From contig NC_079487.1 of assembly GCF_020520425.1 (NCBI RefSeq), forward strand, positions 58,628,719 through 58,692,718: 64,000 nt of DNA, read 5' to 3'. The translations under genes were made by a program, and so were the position numbers. This DNA comes from Spinacia oleracea (lineage: Eukaryota; Streptophyta; Magnoliopsida; Caryophyllales; Amaranthaceae). The notes under the pieces were generated by a model. The model did no database searches. It saw only the letters and a program-made list of their open reading frames with translations, and had not been told where the DNA came from. Positions 1-10,348 of this stretch are shown here, one piece after another (the first letter of the stretch is position 1; each line of letters starts with the position of its first letter).

Positions 1-214
1 TCTCCAAAAGGACATTATTTCGAGCAAACAAACATTATGTTCTCAAAAATTCGTGGTAGAAACAATACCCTTGTGTCTCATTTGAATAAACATATATCTA
101 TATTTGGGCCTTAGTTTGTCGAATGACAAACACTAAGCTCCCACTGAGTTTTGCAACTCTCTAGATATATTTTATGAAAAGTTATTCTGAAATTACTTTT
201 CAATAGCTTTGACG

Positions 215-505
215 CACTAGTGGAAAAACAATCATTTGCATCACCGCATTTGCCTCGCACATTTAAACATGTGACGCAATTCACAGTTTTAAGCATTAAA
301 ATTAGTCATTTGCGTCGCAGAATTACTAATCTGCGACGCAGATGACTCTACGATGATCTCAGAGTCATTTGCGTCGCAGATTAGTAATAATGCGACGCAA
401 AATATTACCTCATTTGCGTCGCATAATTACTAATCTGCGACGCAGATGACTCTAAGAGTCATCTGCGTCGCAGATTAGTAATTCTGCGACGCAAATGAGG
501 TAAAA
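215..505. repeat. Left subterminal repeats of CACTA 1
   Basis: Repeated 14-mer TCATTTGCGTCGCA and its complement TGCGACGCAAATGA occur in both orientations, spaced by ttagtaat. This gives several potential hairpins. CACTA transposases of the TNPA type bind such short subterminal motifs; that these are binding sites is inferred from position and repetition. Confidence 0.85.
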
Positions 506-519
506 AAAATTCGGACGTG

Positions 520-1160
520 TCAATGGGTTTCTACCTCTCTCCTCAAACACACTCTCTCCTAATTCTACCTCTCTCCTCAAACACTCTCTCTCTCTCCTAA
601 ACTCCCTGCTTCTTCCTCTCTCCTCAAACTCGATCCAGTTTCTGCCTCTCTCTCCTCAACCTCGCCGCTCAAATTTTCCTCCGGCAAGGTTCTTGCACAA
701 AAATTCGGTTTGTAAATGAGGTAAGTCTTCCATCTCTTTCCTCCTTTCTTCAATTCTTTTAGGTTTTAGAACTTTCACTTTTGTTTAAGTTTTTGATTCT
801 TCAATTTTTTGAGATAAATCATAGGTTTCGACAACGGAAGAGGGAGAATCGGGGCCGTAGAAGAGGTGGAGGAGGGTGTCGGAGGTGGAAGCGTCATTGA
901 AACCGCCGGCGTCGCACCCTTGCTACTGTCGCAATCGAAGCATCTATTTCGAAATCCTTGGAAAGGGAAGCTTGACGGCGGAGGTTTCTGGAGAAACTAG
1001 ATTGACGGCGGCGAGGTGGAGGAAGGAGGCGGGACGGTTAGTCGGAGGTGAGAATTTTGTAATGCTTCCATCTGTCTCCTTCATTCTTCATTTAGTTAGG
1101 GTTTTGAACTTCAGTTTATGTAATTTTGGATTTTCGTTTGAATTCTATTGAGTTTGCTCA
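520..1160 (+). other. 5'UTR/first-intron-like sequence inside CACTA 1
   Basis: A CT-rich leader (repeated ctctctcctc) is followed by aatgag|gtaagt at about 715-725, a good plant splice donor, and then by T-rich intron-like sequence. Pyrimidine-rich leaders next to the subterminal repeats are usual in CACTA elements and may be the promoter and 5'UTR of the former element transcript. The short open frame at 876-1,151 shows no recognisable domain. Confidence 0.4.
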
Positions 1161-1463
1161 TTTTCTCTTCAGCTTTGAAATTAATGTTCTTGATTCTGTT
1201 TTATTGTGATTGAACTTGACTTTGAATGGAAATTGAACTGGATTAATGATGAATGGTTGACGATTGTGTCTCCTTTTTCGTTCTTAAGACTAAATAGCTT
1301 GATTTATGTAAACATGGTGGAAGTTTGATTGGTGTTCCTGTTTCTGTGGAAAAATTGATTTTTCTAGGGGTTATTTTGAGCTGAGGTCCAACCTTATGAG
1401 ATATGAGATACCAGACATCCAATTTATGTTATTTCTTTAATAATCGTCTGCCATCCATTTACA

Positions 1464-1538
1464 GAGGTGTTACGATGGAGTTGTACAAGCTTTGTTTACT
1501 GGTGACAACTTCTGTTTTGGGAACCCTTTTCTCAAATG
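1464..1538 (+). other. Exon-like segment of unknown origin
   Basis: A 75-bp piece is bounded by an acceptor-like tttacag (ending 1,463) and a donor-like aaatg|gtgaga (1,539). One frame gives a plausible aromatic-rich peptide (CYDGVVQALFTGDNF...). Another starts with Met and looks like a signal peptide. I do not recognise either. It could be a captured exon or coincidence. Confidence 0.22.
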
Positions 1539-2336
1539 GTGAGATTATGTTTACTTATCTCATTTTAGAGACATTAGGTTGATAGTTCGGTGTTTTTGGG
1601 TTTTGATTTGATGCTTCACTTTATATTGGTCTCTTGGTTATATGAGTGTTCCTATAAGGATTATAACTTTAAATCCCCTGTACGGATCCCACTTGTAGTC
1701 TTAAGATTTTTTGTTTCTGTGGCAAAGAGAACAAGGTTCGTTATACCCAAATCTTTTGGTCTAGGTTCATGATAAGTTTATGATAAACTGGTAGGTTAAA
1801 TATATACAGTGTATAGCCTGATAACAATGCTTTTGTCTTACTGTGATGGTGTTTAAGGCCATTGTCCTAGCCTCCTAGGATAGAAATAGCCTAATAACAA
1901 TGCTTTTGTCTTTCTATTATGGGACAACTTGTCCTCTGTTTTGTAGTCTCTGCTTGATGTTCATAAATAAAATTGCTGTTATGCTCATACATGCCATCGG
2001 TCACATTAGTCTGGCAGACTAGATCAAATGATCATTATCTAAACATTTGATTCTCTATTAGGTTTTAGTGTATCTATTTATTTTTGCTTCCACCAAAAAG
2101 ATGTTTAGAATAGTGGTTTCTGATATAGACATTGGCCCATTTTCCTGCTAGAACTCAATGCTCTTACCCACTCCATTTTCCAAAGCATAATTGTACCAAA
2201 TATGTGTGTTGCTTCTGTTAGCTCTAACTTATGATCAAGTTAAATTAGCTTCACCTCAATTAAGTTCGGAGACTCAGTTAGAATTAGAATTTGTTTCATT
2301 CGGAAAGTTTTTTGACCATGGGGATCGTATTGTTGA

Positions 2337-2440
2337 CACTAGTGCAAAAACGTTTAATTGCATCGCTGCATTTGCATCGCCAATCTAAACATGTGACGCA
2401 AATGATAAATTTTAGCATAAAATTTAGTTACAATCGTTGT
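2337..2440 (+). repeat. Second CACTA left terminus nested inside CACTA 1
   Basis: CACTAGTGCAAAAA at 2,337 is followed by sequence that stays alignable with the outer left end (catttgc, aacatgtgacgca, ttttaagcat-like) for about 90 bp. The 3 bp before it (tga) do not match the flank of the right terminus (acg). It is therefore an internal relic terminus and not the boundary of the last transposed unit. Confidence 0.75.
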
Positions 2441-2540
2441 CAGAAACTCTGTGGAAACTCTGTGGAGTTGGATGTTTTAATAGTGATTTATCGCTTTTTA
2501 AATTGGAGTTCACTCTTTGAATAATCTATAATATGTAGAC

Positions 2541-2740
2541 AGGGCACTGACGTGTCTCTGAAGGATCTTGACTACCTTTTGTCTCTACTTGAGGAAAAGA
2601 AGAGAAAGATGGCCGGAGCAAGAAGAAGCTAGGGTTTGAAGCCAGTAAACTCGCTAAGAATACAAGGAAATGGTTAAGATTGAAGCCAGTAAACTCGCTA
2701 AGAAGCATCCACGTGTCTTGCAGATGGAATGAGCTACTAG
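2541..2740 (+). other. Unassigned exon-like stretch before the GDSL fragment
   Basis: The frame beginning about 2,541 reads GTDVSLKDLDYLLSLLEEKK and then ends. A phrase aagccagtaaactcgctaag occurs twice (about 2,639 and 2,685), a short direct duplication. I cannot assign a family. It may be another captured exon or a decayed part of the transposon. Confidence 0.25.
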
Positions 2741-2789
2741 GACGGTGGTTGACTGGTACTTTCATTCCGGCAGAAATATTAAAAGTACA

Positions 2790-3312
2790 AGAGGTTGTGT
2801 CAATGAGATCAATCAGTATATTTCGCAACATAATCAGCTTTTGTTGGATCACATAACTGACCTTTGGAGCTCTCTGATGCCCAGTTTGTGTTCTGTGATG
2901 TTTACCAAGGCTTCATGCGTATCTTGTCCAACCCTAAACACTATGGTAAGCACTTTCATTACATTACATTGGTGGAACTGTTTTTAACCTATGATCTTGT
3001 AACAATGCTGGTTATAATGTTGTACAATACTTAGTGTTACTTATGCAGTTATATATGCATAATTATGTCTCTAAGCTGATTCTGTTGTGATGTTGGTAGT
3101 GATGGTATGTGAATTTTTGGGTGGTAGGCATCAAGGAAACAAGAGGAGCATGTTGTGGAATAGGGTGGCATGGAGCAGCATCGGGGTGCGACACCATGGA
3201 GATGGTTTGCAACCAAAGTACAGCTCATGTAATCCTTCTAAGGCCGTCAATTATCTGCTGGCCGACTCTGCCTGGTTCGGTCATCCATTGGGTGACATCT
3301 TTCATCCCTTGA
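2790..3312 (+). pseudogene. Captured GDSL esterase/lipase gene fragment
   Basis: Two pieces with GDSL-family character lie in order. From about 2,793 a frame reads GCVNEINQYISQHN. After a frameshift near 2,870 it continues with DAQFVFCDVYQG and ILSNPKHYG, ending at a GT splice donor (2,945). This matches the family block with a D-x-Y motif and NP..YG. After intron-like DNA, a frame from 3,109 contains ACCGIG, the conserved Cys-Cys-Gly block. The sequence SSCNPSKAVNY follows in a second frame (from about 3,220), resembling the C-N-P-S segment before the catalytic Asp-His block. The family hydrolyses esters and is usually secreted. Here the N-terminal GDS block is absent, and frameshifts and loss of the catalytic D-x-x-H make it non-functional. 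Neighbouring CACTA ends show it was acquired by the transposon. Confidence 0.7.
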
Positions 3313-3335
3313 GCGTCCGAGCACTGGTGAACATA

Positions 3336-3410
3336 GCTTCAGCAGCAGCAGCAGCAGCAGGTGTTCTGGCAACAACAGTTATCGATTACAAGCTAGAAGC
3401 AGCAGCAGCA
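3336..3410 (+). repeat. GCA trinucleotide repeat
   Basis: Runs of gca/agc at about 3,340-3,360 and 3,396-3,410 encode short poly-Ala in one frame. This is simple-sequence expansion after the GDSL fragment. Confidence 0.7.
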
Positions 3411-3934
3411 GTTCTGGCAGAAGTAGAAAGCAGCAATTCTGGCAGCAGCCAGTTGAAACAAGAACAAAACCAAGCCAGCCTAAAGAGTGTTTATTTTCAC
3501 CAGTTGCTGGACTTTCTTGAAGTTCTCTGCCTTAACTGTGACTATCACCGTTGGTAATGCATCCCATCTTTGTATTGAAAGTCATATCTTGATTTGTCAT
3601 AGATTTGATTTCTAACATCTTCCATTTTTATATCCAGGATAGAGATATTTACTTAAACTTTTATGTTTAAAGTGTAGTTAGGTTATCAACATGTTGGTTG
3701 ATCTATGGTGAATTTGCCTTTTATTGGGTTGTAAACTGTTTTGACAGGTATATATTAATGTATTATAACATTCCCGGTATTGGGGAGGGTCAAATTACAA
3801 AGGAAATATTGTCAAAATTTTCACCTAGTTTACTTTTATTTTTATGCTCTGAATATACTAGTACTGAAAGCTGCTTATTTTATTTAATCTATGGATTAAA
3901 TAAAATCAGCAGCTCATTTTTTTTAGAATATCCA

Positions 3935-4350
3935 AAAGTCATTTGCGTCGCACTTTAGCTAATCTGCGACGCAAATGACATTTTTTTTAACATATTGAAA
4001 AGTCATTTGCGTCGCACATTTAGCTAATGTGCGTTGCAAATGACATTTTTTTAACATATTGAAAAGTCATTTGCGTCGCACATTTAGCTAATGTGCGTTG
4101 CAAATGACATTTTTTTTAACATATTGAAAAGTCATTTGCGTCGCACATTTAGCTAATGTGCGTTGCAAATGACTTTTCAGCACCATGCCTGAAAAGTTAT
4201 TTGCGTCGCACATTAGCTAATTGTGCGACGCAAATAAGGTTCATTTGCGTCGCACAAATGTGCGACGCAAATGACTTTTAGTCATTTGCGTCGAGAGCTT
4301 TTGCCACGCACGATGTGCGACGCAAATGTGCTTAAAAGTGCGATGCAAAT
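3935..4350. repeat. Right subterminal repeats of CACTA 1
   Basis: Four tandem-like units of about 60-68 bp each contain agtcatttgcgtcgcac, tttagctaat and a tgcgacgcaaatga-type complement, followed by more dispersed copies. The motif is the same as in the left array, in inverted arrangement. Units 2-4 share gtgcgttgcaaatgac, a CpG-to-TpG change in one arm, so they were amplified from one mutated unit. Confidence 0.85.
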
Positions 4351-4372
4351 GACCCTTTTTCCACTAGTGACG

Positions 4373-7300
4373 GATTTGGTTTAGTTTGGTGGTAGTTGAG
4401 CATTTTGTTTTGGAAATTATAGGAAAAGTCTTTATGATCCATCATTGATCGAATCAAGTACTAATTGACTTCGATTATTCCAACTAAGATATGCCATATC
4501 TTATGGACCTAGATTGTGAAATTACAACACACAATCATTGATGATCATATTTGGTCTCAAGTAATCATCAACATGATCTAACCTAGATCTTTATGATTTC
4601 TTGCCAAGTGGATTTTATACTTCTGAATCTTTGAACTAGCCAAACAGATTCAAACTTATATCATATTGAGTAAATAAACCTATATTCACTCAAATCCAGG
4701 TGATATAATAAAGTCATAAAATATTTCTCTAGCTTTGAACTCTATTGTCTAGGCGCTCTAACAATAGTTCATATCTTTTGTTACTTTCAACAAGTAAGAC
4801 TAGCTTGTCTTGAATGATCTAGAAATCAATCAACTTTCAAAAGTCCATCAAAATGGAGCTTATGAATGTTAACTTGTTGATATGGTCTAAGCAACAATGC
4901 CAAAGATTAGTGGAACTCAAATCAAGGGGTTGATTTGAACCTAGTAAAGTTCTTTAAAGAGTTGTTTGTTTTAATCAAGCATATTGACTCAACCTGTAAT
5001 TGACCATTTCATTCAAATAAACAAACAAACATTGTTTTTGTTTTTCTTGAATGTGAGTCTTTCTGTGTTTGAAAACAGAAATTTAGGTATGCTGATTGTG
5101 GAACAAAATAGCCATTAAGTTCCAGCCTTTGAGAGGACTAAAAACAAACTAGATGACCCTACAACTAATGTAGCATTGCCATGCTTCATTTTCCACTTGT
5201 AGGCCATTAGTGTAGCCTAGCTTCCATTGTTTGAGTTATTTACCGAAGTAAGAACCTCAAGCGGTATATGATACCAAGGAAGTTTGATTGCTAGGTCACT
5301 GTTCTTTAAGCATTTACTTTTAGGTAGAAACGGAATTGTAAATTCCTTTCATTTGTTCCTTGTTTTCCTATTTCTTGTACCCTTTCTTATAGTTTTAAGA
5401 ATTGAATTCTCTAGTGTTGACTTTTATACTTTGTTAGACATGTCCGATGTCATTCCAACAGAGTTCTTACCATTTTATGTTGAATATTTTGTTTCAACTA
5501 GATGATCTTACCAGAAGCTTCTAAAGTTCTCTAAGCATCAATATATTCGAATGTCTAGGGACTAGACTCATTCGAGAAATAAATGGACAAAGATATTAGG
5601 TTGTTAACCATTGGCAAAGCTGAGCGTTTAAGCTCAATGATTTATGATCTCAAAACTACATTGTATTTTGAATTCACAAGCACCAATCGGTTCGCCATTC
5701 GACTTTGATACTCGAAAACAACCATAAAAGTCGCTAAAAGAAACGTACATTTTAAATTGCTCATTTTCTCTCATTTCCGTGAATCGTTCTTGGATTCATT
5801 ACCAATCGAGGAAATTTACTGTTACCTTTCTAAAAGGATTTACCGCAGTGCAAGATATTTAATTATAAACAATAATTAAAACATACATTGAAGCATGCAA
5901 AGTCTAAACATTTATCATGAGTAATAACTTGAAAATTAAAGCAATCATGCAATTTCAACAAGTTATTAGCATTTTATTCGAATTTATTGTTCCGCCAGGT
6001 GTGAATAAAATGATTCCAAGATCCTAAAATCATTGAAGAATTAAGCACAGTTTGTCGACTTAATCCTAAAACATCTTAGGTAAGCAAAAGCCTTTTGCTA
6101 ATAGTCTATAAACTATTCTTGGTTGATAGGTACGTCTAAGAACTTATTAGGTAAACCTATCGATTTTGCCACGACATAAAAGGACTCCTTACTTATATCG
6201 TTGAGTTTCACCAAAACTAACATGTACTCACAATTATTTGTGTACCTTGCCCCTTTAGGACCAATAAGTAACACCTCGCTGAGCGAAAACTATTACTAGA
6301 TTGATGTAAAGGATATCCAAGCAAGTGTATATTTTGGCATGGCACCTTTTAACTCAATTTTTAAGTTTGGAACTTAAGGATCTTACTATGTTGGTTAGAT
6401 TTTAAGTGAACTAAAATCCTTAATCATGCAACATAATCAAGCTTTTGATCTCATGCATTTTAAGACATATTTAAAAGCAATAAATAACTTAAAACATGCA
6501 TAAGATAAATGTGATCTAGTATGGCCCGACTTCATCTTGAAGCTTTAACTTCAAAGTCCGTCTTGAAAATCTCCGTGGGAGGAACCATTTTCTTTAAATA
6601 GGATAAGCTATAATTAAAACTAATTACAACTATTTGATGGTACGCAGACCATATTTGAATTGAAAAACAACTTTGGTACTTTAGACCAATTACATTCAAA
6701 TTAATGGTACGCAGACCATATTTTCTATCCTATTTGGGCCATACTAGTCACTTCATAACCTGCAAAACAGTACATATACAATATATACCATTCACCAATT
6801 CATTATCATGAATGGCCCACATAGCTGGTTAGTAAAACACATTATGCATCACATAAACATTTGCAGCAATTAATCAAGGGCACCAATAATCTACAAATTA
6901 TTCAGTCCTTATTAATTCTAATCAAGTTGTTTTAACCTTAAGGATTTGTAGACCTAATCAAGAGTTTATGACTAAAAAGGGCTCCCATTTAAACCAATAA
7001 ATTCATATGCTTTACTAATTTTAAACATAAAAATGTATTTCTAGTCTAACCGGAAACATACAAATTTAATTAAAATTTAAAGCTCATATAAATTTATAAT
7101 TGAATCCAAAAGTTTAATTTAATTTCAGTCGTATTTAAATTAATTCATGATTTTAATTTTAGTAAAATAATTAGAATAAATAAAATTTATTATAATTACA
7201 ATTTTCAAAATTAAAATCCAAGAAATTAATTTAAATTATTAATTTTAAATTTAATTAAAATTACGTAAACTGAAAATTTCAAATTAAAATTTCAAAACGA
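4373..7300 (-). pseudogene. Decayed gag-pol region of copy A2
   Basis: AT-rich DNA colinear with A3 53,180-56,100 and without meaningful open frames. In the minus direction the part near 4,470-4,900 aligns with the copia GAG-pre-integrase and integrase core of the copia at 46-48 kb, with many stops. Small indels and single-base changes separate the two copies. No functional product can be made. Confidence 0.7.
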
Positions 7301-7309
7301 TTTAATCGC

Positions 7310-7950
7310 AACGCAACAATCCTACGCAACGCACGCCCATGGGCCACACGCACACAGCCATCGCTGGCCATGTGCGCGCAGCCCATGCGCTGCGTCGCAT
7401 CGCTGCTGCTCACCATCGCAAGGCATCACGCGAGCTGGTGCTCGCTGCGCGCGCCAGCGATCGACGCAACAAGCATGCTGCCGCAGCCCATCGCTGGGCG
7501 CAGCGCTCGTCGCACGTCGCAACAAGCAAGCTGCTTGCCATCGCTGGGCGCAGCGCTCGTCGCACGCGCAACAAGCACTCGCACGCCATCGCTGGGCGCA
7601 GCGCTCGTCGCACGCACAACAGCGCTCGCTGCGCGCGAGCGATCGATGCTTGGCGCAGCACTCGTGGCACGCGAGCTTACGCTCGCTGCGCGCGAGGCTC
7701 CGCACGCTTGCGCGAGGCAGTGCACGCTGTGGCGCAGCTCGCTTGCTTCCCACACGCGACTGCTCGTGCCTTGCTCTCGCCCTCGCCCATTCGCCTATTG
7801 CACACAGCCCACGACACAAGGAAGGGCTGCTACCTTGTGCTCGTGCACCATGGCCTTGCTCATTGCATTCGTACCGCATGGGCGACGAGCTCCCTTGCTC
7901 GTCGTCACATGCCCGCACTATACAACACCCCTTAAGGGTAACACGTAGCG
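7310..7950. repeat. GC-rich block inside A2
   Basis: A sharply bounded GC-rich island sits between very AT-rich flanks. It contains three near-identical tandem units starting catcgctgggcg at 7,489, 7,539 and 7,587 (period about 48-50 bp) with cagcgctcgtcgcac. Long overlapping open frames appear on both strands, simply because stop codons are rare in such DNA; none resembles a known protein. A3 has a homologous but rearranged block at 56,110-56,660, where the tandem units are not the same. Confidence 0.8.
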
Positions 7951-8696
7951 TCCATTGCTTTGTGCGTGCAAGTTATATGAGCGAATCGCATAAAAATTTA
8001 AAATTTATATTACAAATTAATGACAAATTAATAAATAATATTAATTTCATAATTTTAGGGCGAAAAATCAAAAATTTATTATTCAATTGATTTCCGATTA
8101 ACATGGATTCAAGTCTAGGTCATAAAAATTTAAAATTTAACATAAATTTACAATTTTTATGGTGGTTTTTAATCATAGGTATCTAATTAAATTATAACTA
8201 ATTATGAAAATCAAATTAATTCTAAATTATTCCAATTTTCAACAAATTAATCATAATTACAAATTAGATTGCATAATTAACAAGGCTAGGCATTCAAACT
8301 TGTTAAACATATACAGTAGGTCAATCAAAAATTCAAGATTTATCAACAAGAATCGCAAATATTTAATTTAACATCTTAAATTTACGAAATTTTGCATTCG
8401 AAAAACTAAAACCTCCGAAAAGTCATAGTTAGGCTTCGAATTTGAGAATTCTGGGTTCGGCCGAAAAATTCTACTTTTGTCAAAATTTTAGAATGCCTTT
8501 TACATGCGGAATTGACACAAAATTCACTCGATTTGGATGAGTAACGAAGAAACTGCCGAAAAACTGCGTACGTATAATTAAATAAACGCAATTTGCAATT
8601 AATTAACAATTACGAAAATTAATCACCCCTTTTAATTCTTGCAAATTTGTAATATTTAACCATGTTCATGCAATTTAGATTATGAAAATAATAAGA

Positions 8697-8709
8697 GGCT
8701 CTGATACCA
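8697..8709 (-). other. Primer binding site of A2 (initiator Met tRNA)
   Basis: Read on the minus strand, one base after the LTR terminus, TGGTATCAGAGCC is complementary to the 3' end of plant initiator tRNA-Met, the usual primer of plant copia elements. It fixes the orientation of the element and shows that 8,711-10,108 is its 5' LTR. Confidence 0.9.
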
Positions 8710-8710
8710 A

Positions 8711-10108
8711 TGTTAGGTTATGATACATATGACAATTCATAAATCATGCGGAAAAACCATAAAGCCAGGAAAACATATTATTTACACATAATCATTTAGC
8801 ATAGTTTAGATGCATACTCTTTGTTGCGTGCCTTCCCTAGCTGCGCCCGAACCGAACAAGAACAAGTCTTTAGGACTCCAAGTGTCGTCCCTCCGTAGAT
8901 AGTCCACAGCACGTCCGGATCCTCCTTAAGATTGACCAACTAGAATCGCCCTTAAGGTACTACTAATTTTCGGCTAAATAGGCAAGAGTTATGGCTGATT
9001 TTTCTGCTTAAAAATCCTAGTTTTGAATACTTGAAAACTTGTATATAAATTTATGACCCTAGGAATATATTTATAGAACCTTGGAAAGGATTTCGAATCC
9101 TGTTAGAATACTAATTAATTAATTAGAATCCTATTAGAACTCTAAATAATTAATTTAATCTTTTAGGATTAGGATTTAATCTATGCACGAATTCCGATAG
9201 CTTTAGGATTCGTATATCACGTACACACGCACCGCATGAGCATCGCACGCCCAAGCGCAAGCCTTGCGGCCCACGCTGTGCGCACGGCGCACAGGCCCAC
9301 TGCCCGCAGCCCATTTGTGCGCGCGCGCCAGCCTTGGCTGGGACTGGCCTTGTGCTGGGCCTGGTCGAGGCATTGGCGTGTTGTTGGATGCGTGTGGCTT
9401 GCTGGGCGATGGCCTGGCTTCGTGCTGGGCCCTCGTTCGGCAGGCCTCGACCGATGCTTATTCGTACGATACGCTTCCGATTGAATTCCCCGTTCCGGAA
9501 TTCATTTCCGATACGAACAATATTTAACATTTCTGATTCCGGAATCAATTTCCGTTTCGAACAAATATTTAATATTTCCGTTTCCGGAATTATTTTCCGA
9601 TTCCGATAATATTTCCGATTCTGACAATATTTCCGTTTCCAGCAATATTTCCGATTCCGGCAATATTTCCATTTCCGATAATATTTTCCGATACGTACCA
9701 TGTTTCCGTTTCCGGCAACATCTACGACTTGGATAATATTTATATTTCCGATACGATCCATATTTCCGTTTCCGGCAATATCATCGTTTCCGGAGTATTC
9801 ATTTCTTGCCTGTGACGATCTCAGCTCCCACTGAAACCAAGATCCGTCGATTCCGAATATCCATAGATGGAGTATTTAATGTCATTAAATACTTGATCCG
9901 TTTACGTACTATTTGTGTGACCCTACGGGTTCAGTCAAGAGTAAGCTGTGGATTAATATCATTAATTCCACTTGAACTGAAGCGGCCTCTAGCTAGGCAT
10001 TCAGCTCACTTGATCTCACTGAATTATTAACTTGTTAATTAATACTGAACCGCATTTATTAGACTTAACATAGAATGCATACTTGGACCAAGGGCATTAT
10101 TTCCTTCA
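8711..10108 (-). mobile_element. 5' LTR of copy A2
   Basis: Bounded by TG (read from 10,108 on the minus strand: TGAAGGAAATAATGCC) and CA (ending 8,711, ...CATAACCTAACA). Length 1,398 bp. Three zones stand out: a conserved end, a GC-rich cassette at about 9,215-9,460, and an array of about 18-bp iterons (aatatttccg-tttccggc type) at 9,475-9,800. The terminus next to the gypsy gag is intact. Confidence 0.93.
9475..9800. repeat. TTTCCGG iteron array in the A-family LTR
   Basis: About 15-18 degenerate copies of an 18-bp unit, aatatttccgattccggc or aatatttccgtttccggc, many with the dyad ttccggaa. Homologous arrays are at 17,870-18,200, 49,290-49,620 and 58,185-58,515. Apparent proteins rich in Arg-Asn-Arg-Lys from this array are artefacts of the repeat. 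A transcription-factor-binding or enhancer role is possible but unproven. Confidence 0.85.
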
Positions 10109-10348
10109 TTCTGCGACGGTGGTGTGCCGCACGTTTTCAGGAGTCTGTCTGACTGGGATATCGTCCATAGGGGGTGGGCGAAAATCCTGTTGGTATACCC
10201 TTCCGGACGGAGTGAGATTGTCAACTTCGGGCTCTTGAGGGATAGTGTCAATGGGAGCATACCTGGGCCAAGTTTTAGTAAAAATGTCTTGGCCCGATAC
10301 TTGGGATAGGTAGATATCTTCAGCATCATCATCCCACACACCGCACAC
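10109..10348 (-). pseudogene. In-frame continuation of gypsy gag after a stop
   Basis: Immediately after the TAA of the gag frame, the same frame stays open for 80 codons (VCGVWDDDAEDIYL...) until the A2 LTR interrupts it. The sequence looks like ordinary Tat gag-pol linker. The stop may therefore be a mutation, or a leaky stop between gag and the downstream frame. Truncated by the insertion at 10,108. Confidence 0.65.

Larger units (their letters stand above)
215..4369. mobile_element. CACTA transposon 1 (non-autonomous, Pack-CACTA-like)
   Basis: The ends are CACTAGTGGAAAAA at 215 and its exact reverse complement TTTTTCCACTAGTG ending at 4,369. Both are flanked by the 3-bp duplication ACG (212-214 and 4,370-4,372), diagnostic of the CACTA/EnSpm superfamily. 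The paralogous A3 element has the unoccupied site near 53,175 (gctttgacgaatttggttt), which fixes both boundaries to the base. Length is 4,155 bp. No transposase domain is visible, so it must have moved using a transposase in trans. The interior carries host-like 5'UTR and intron sequence and fragments of a GDSL esterase/lipase gene. Confidence 0.95.
1..10108 (-). mobile_element. Non-autonomous copia-derived LTR element, copy A2 (5' part)
   Basis: Minus-strand element whose 5' LTR lies at the right (8,711-10,108). Its internal region runs leftward past the window edge and is split by a CACTA transposon at 215-4,369. It was recognised by near-continuous similarity to the complete copy A3 at 48,542-58,821. 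Internal DNA has no long open frame. The first 90 bases match the region of A3 that aligns with the integrase-RT linker of a copia pol. It is inserted in the gag of a gypsy element; the putative 5-bp target duplication ttctg (10,109-10,113) cannot be checked because the 3' LTR is outside the window. Family assignment as copia-derived rests on decayed protein similarity, not on an intact gene. Confidence 0.88.

Noticed and set aside
3087-3557. 156-codon frame with poly-Ala, as a real protein gene
   Set aside because: It mixes a frameshifted GDSL fragment with a GCA repeat and lies within a transposon.
3698-3958. 86-codon frame downstream of the GDSL fragment
   Set aside because: AT-rich, no domain, and it runs into the subterminal repeats.
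7322-7935. Long overlapping open frames on both strands (about 200 codons each)
   Set aside because: They lie in the GC-rich island where stops are rare. The peptides are low-complexity Ala/Arg/Cys/His and change completely in the A3 copy.
8406-8609. 67-codon frame just after the PBS, conserved in A3 (57,132-57,335)
   Set aside because: Nearly all differences between the two copies change the amino acid, so there is no sign of selection on the protein; conservation reflects the young age of the copies.
9150-9761. 203-codon minus-strand frame with RNRKYCRKRK-type repeats, also at 17,906, 49,096 and 57,992
   Set aside because: Translation of the 18-bp LTR iteron array. No domain, and it falls in the LTR.
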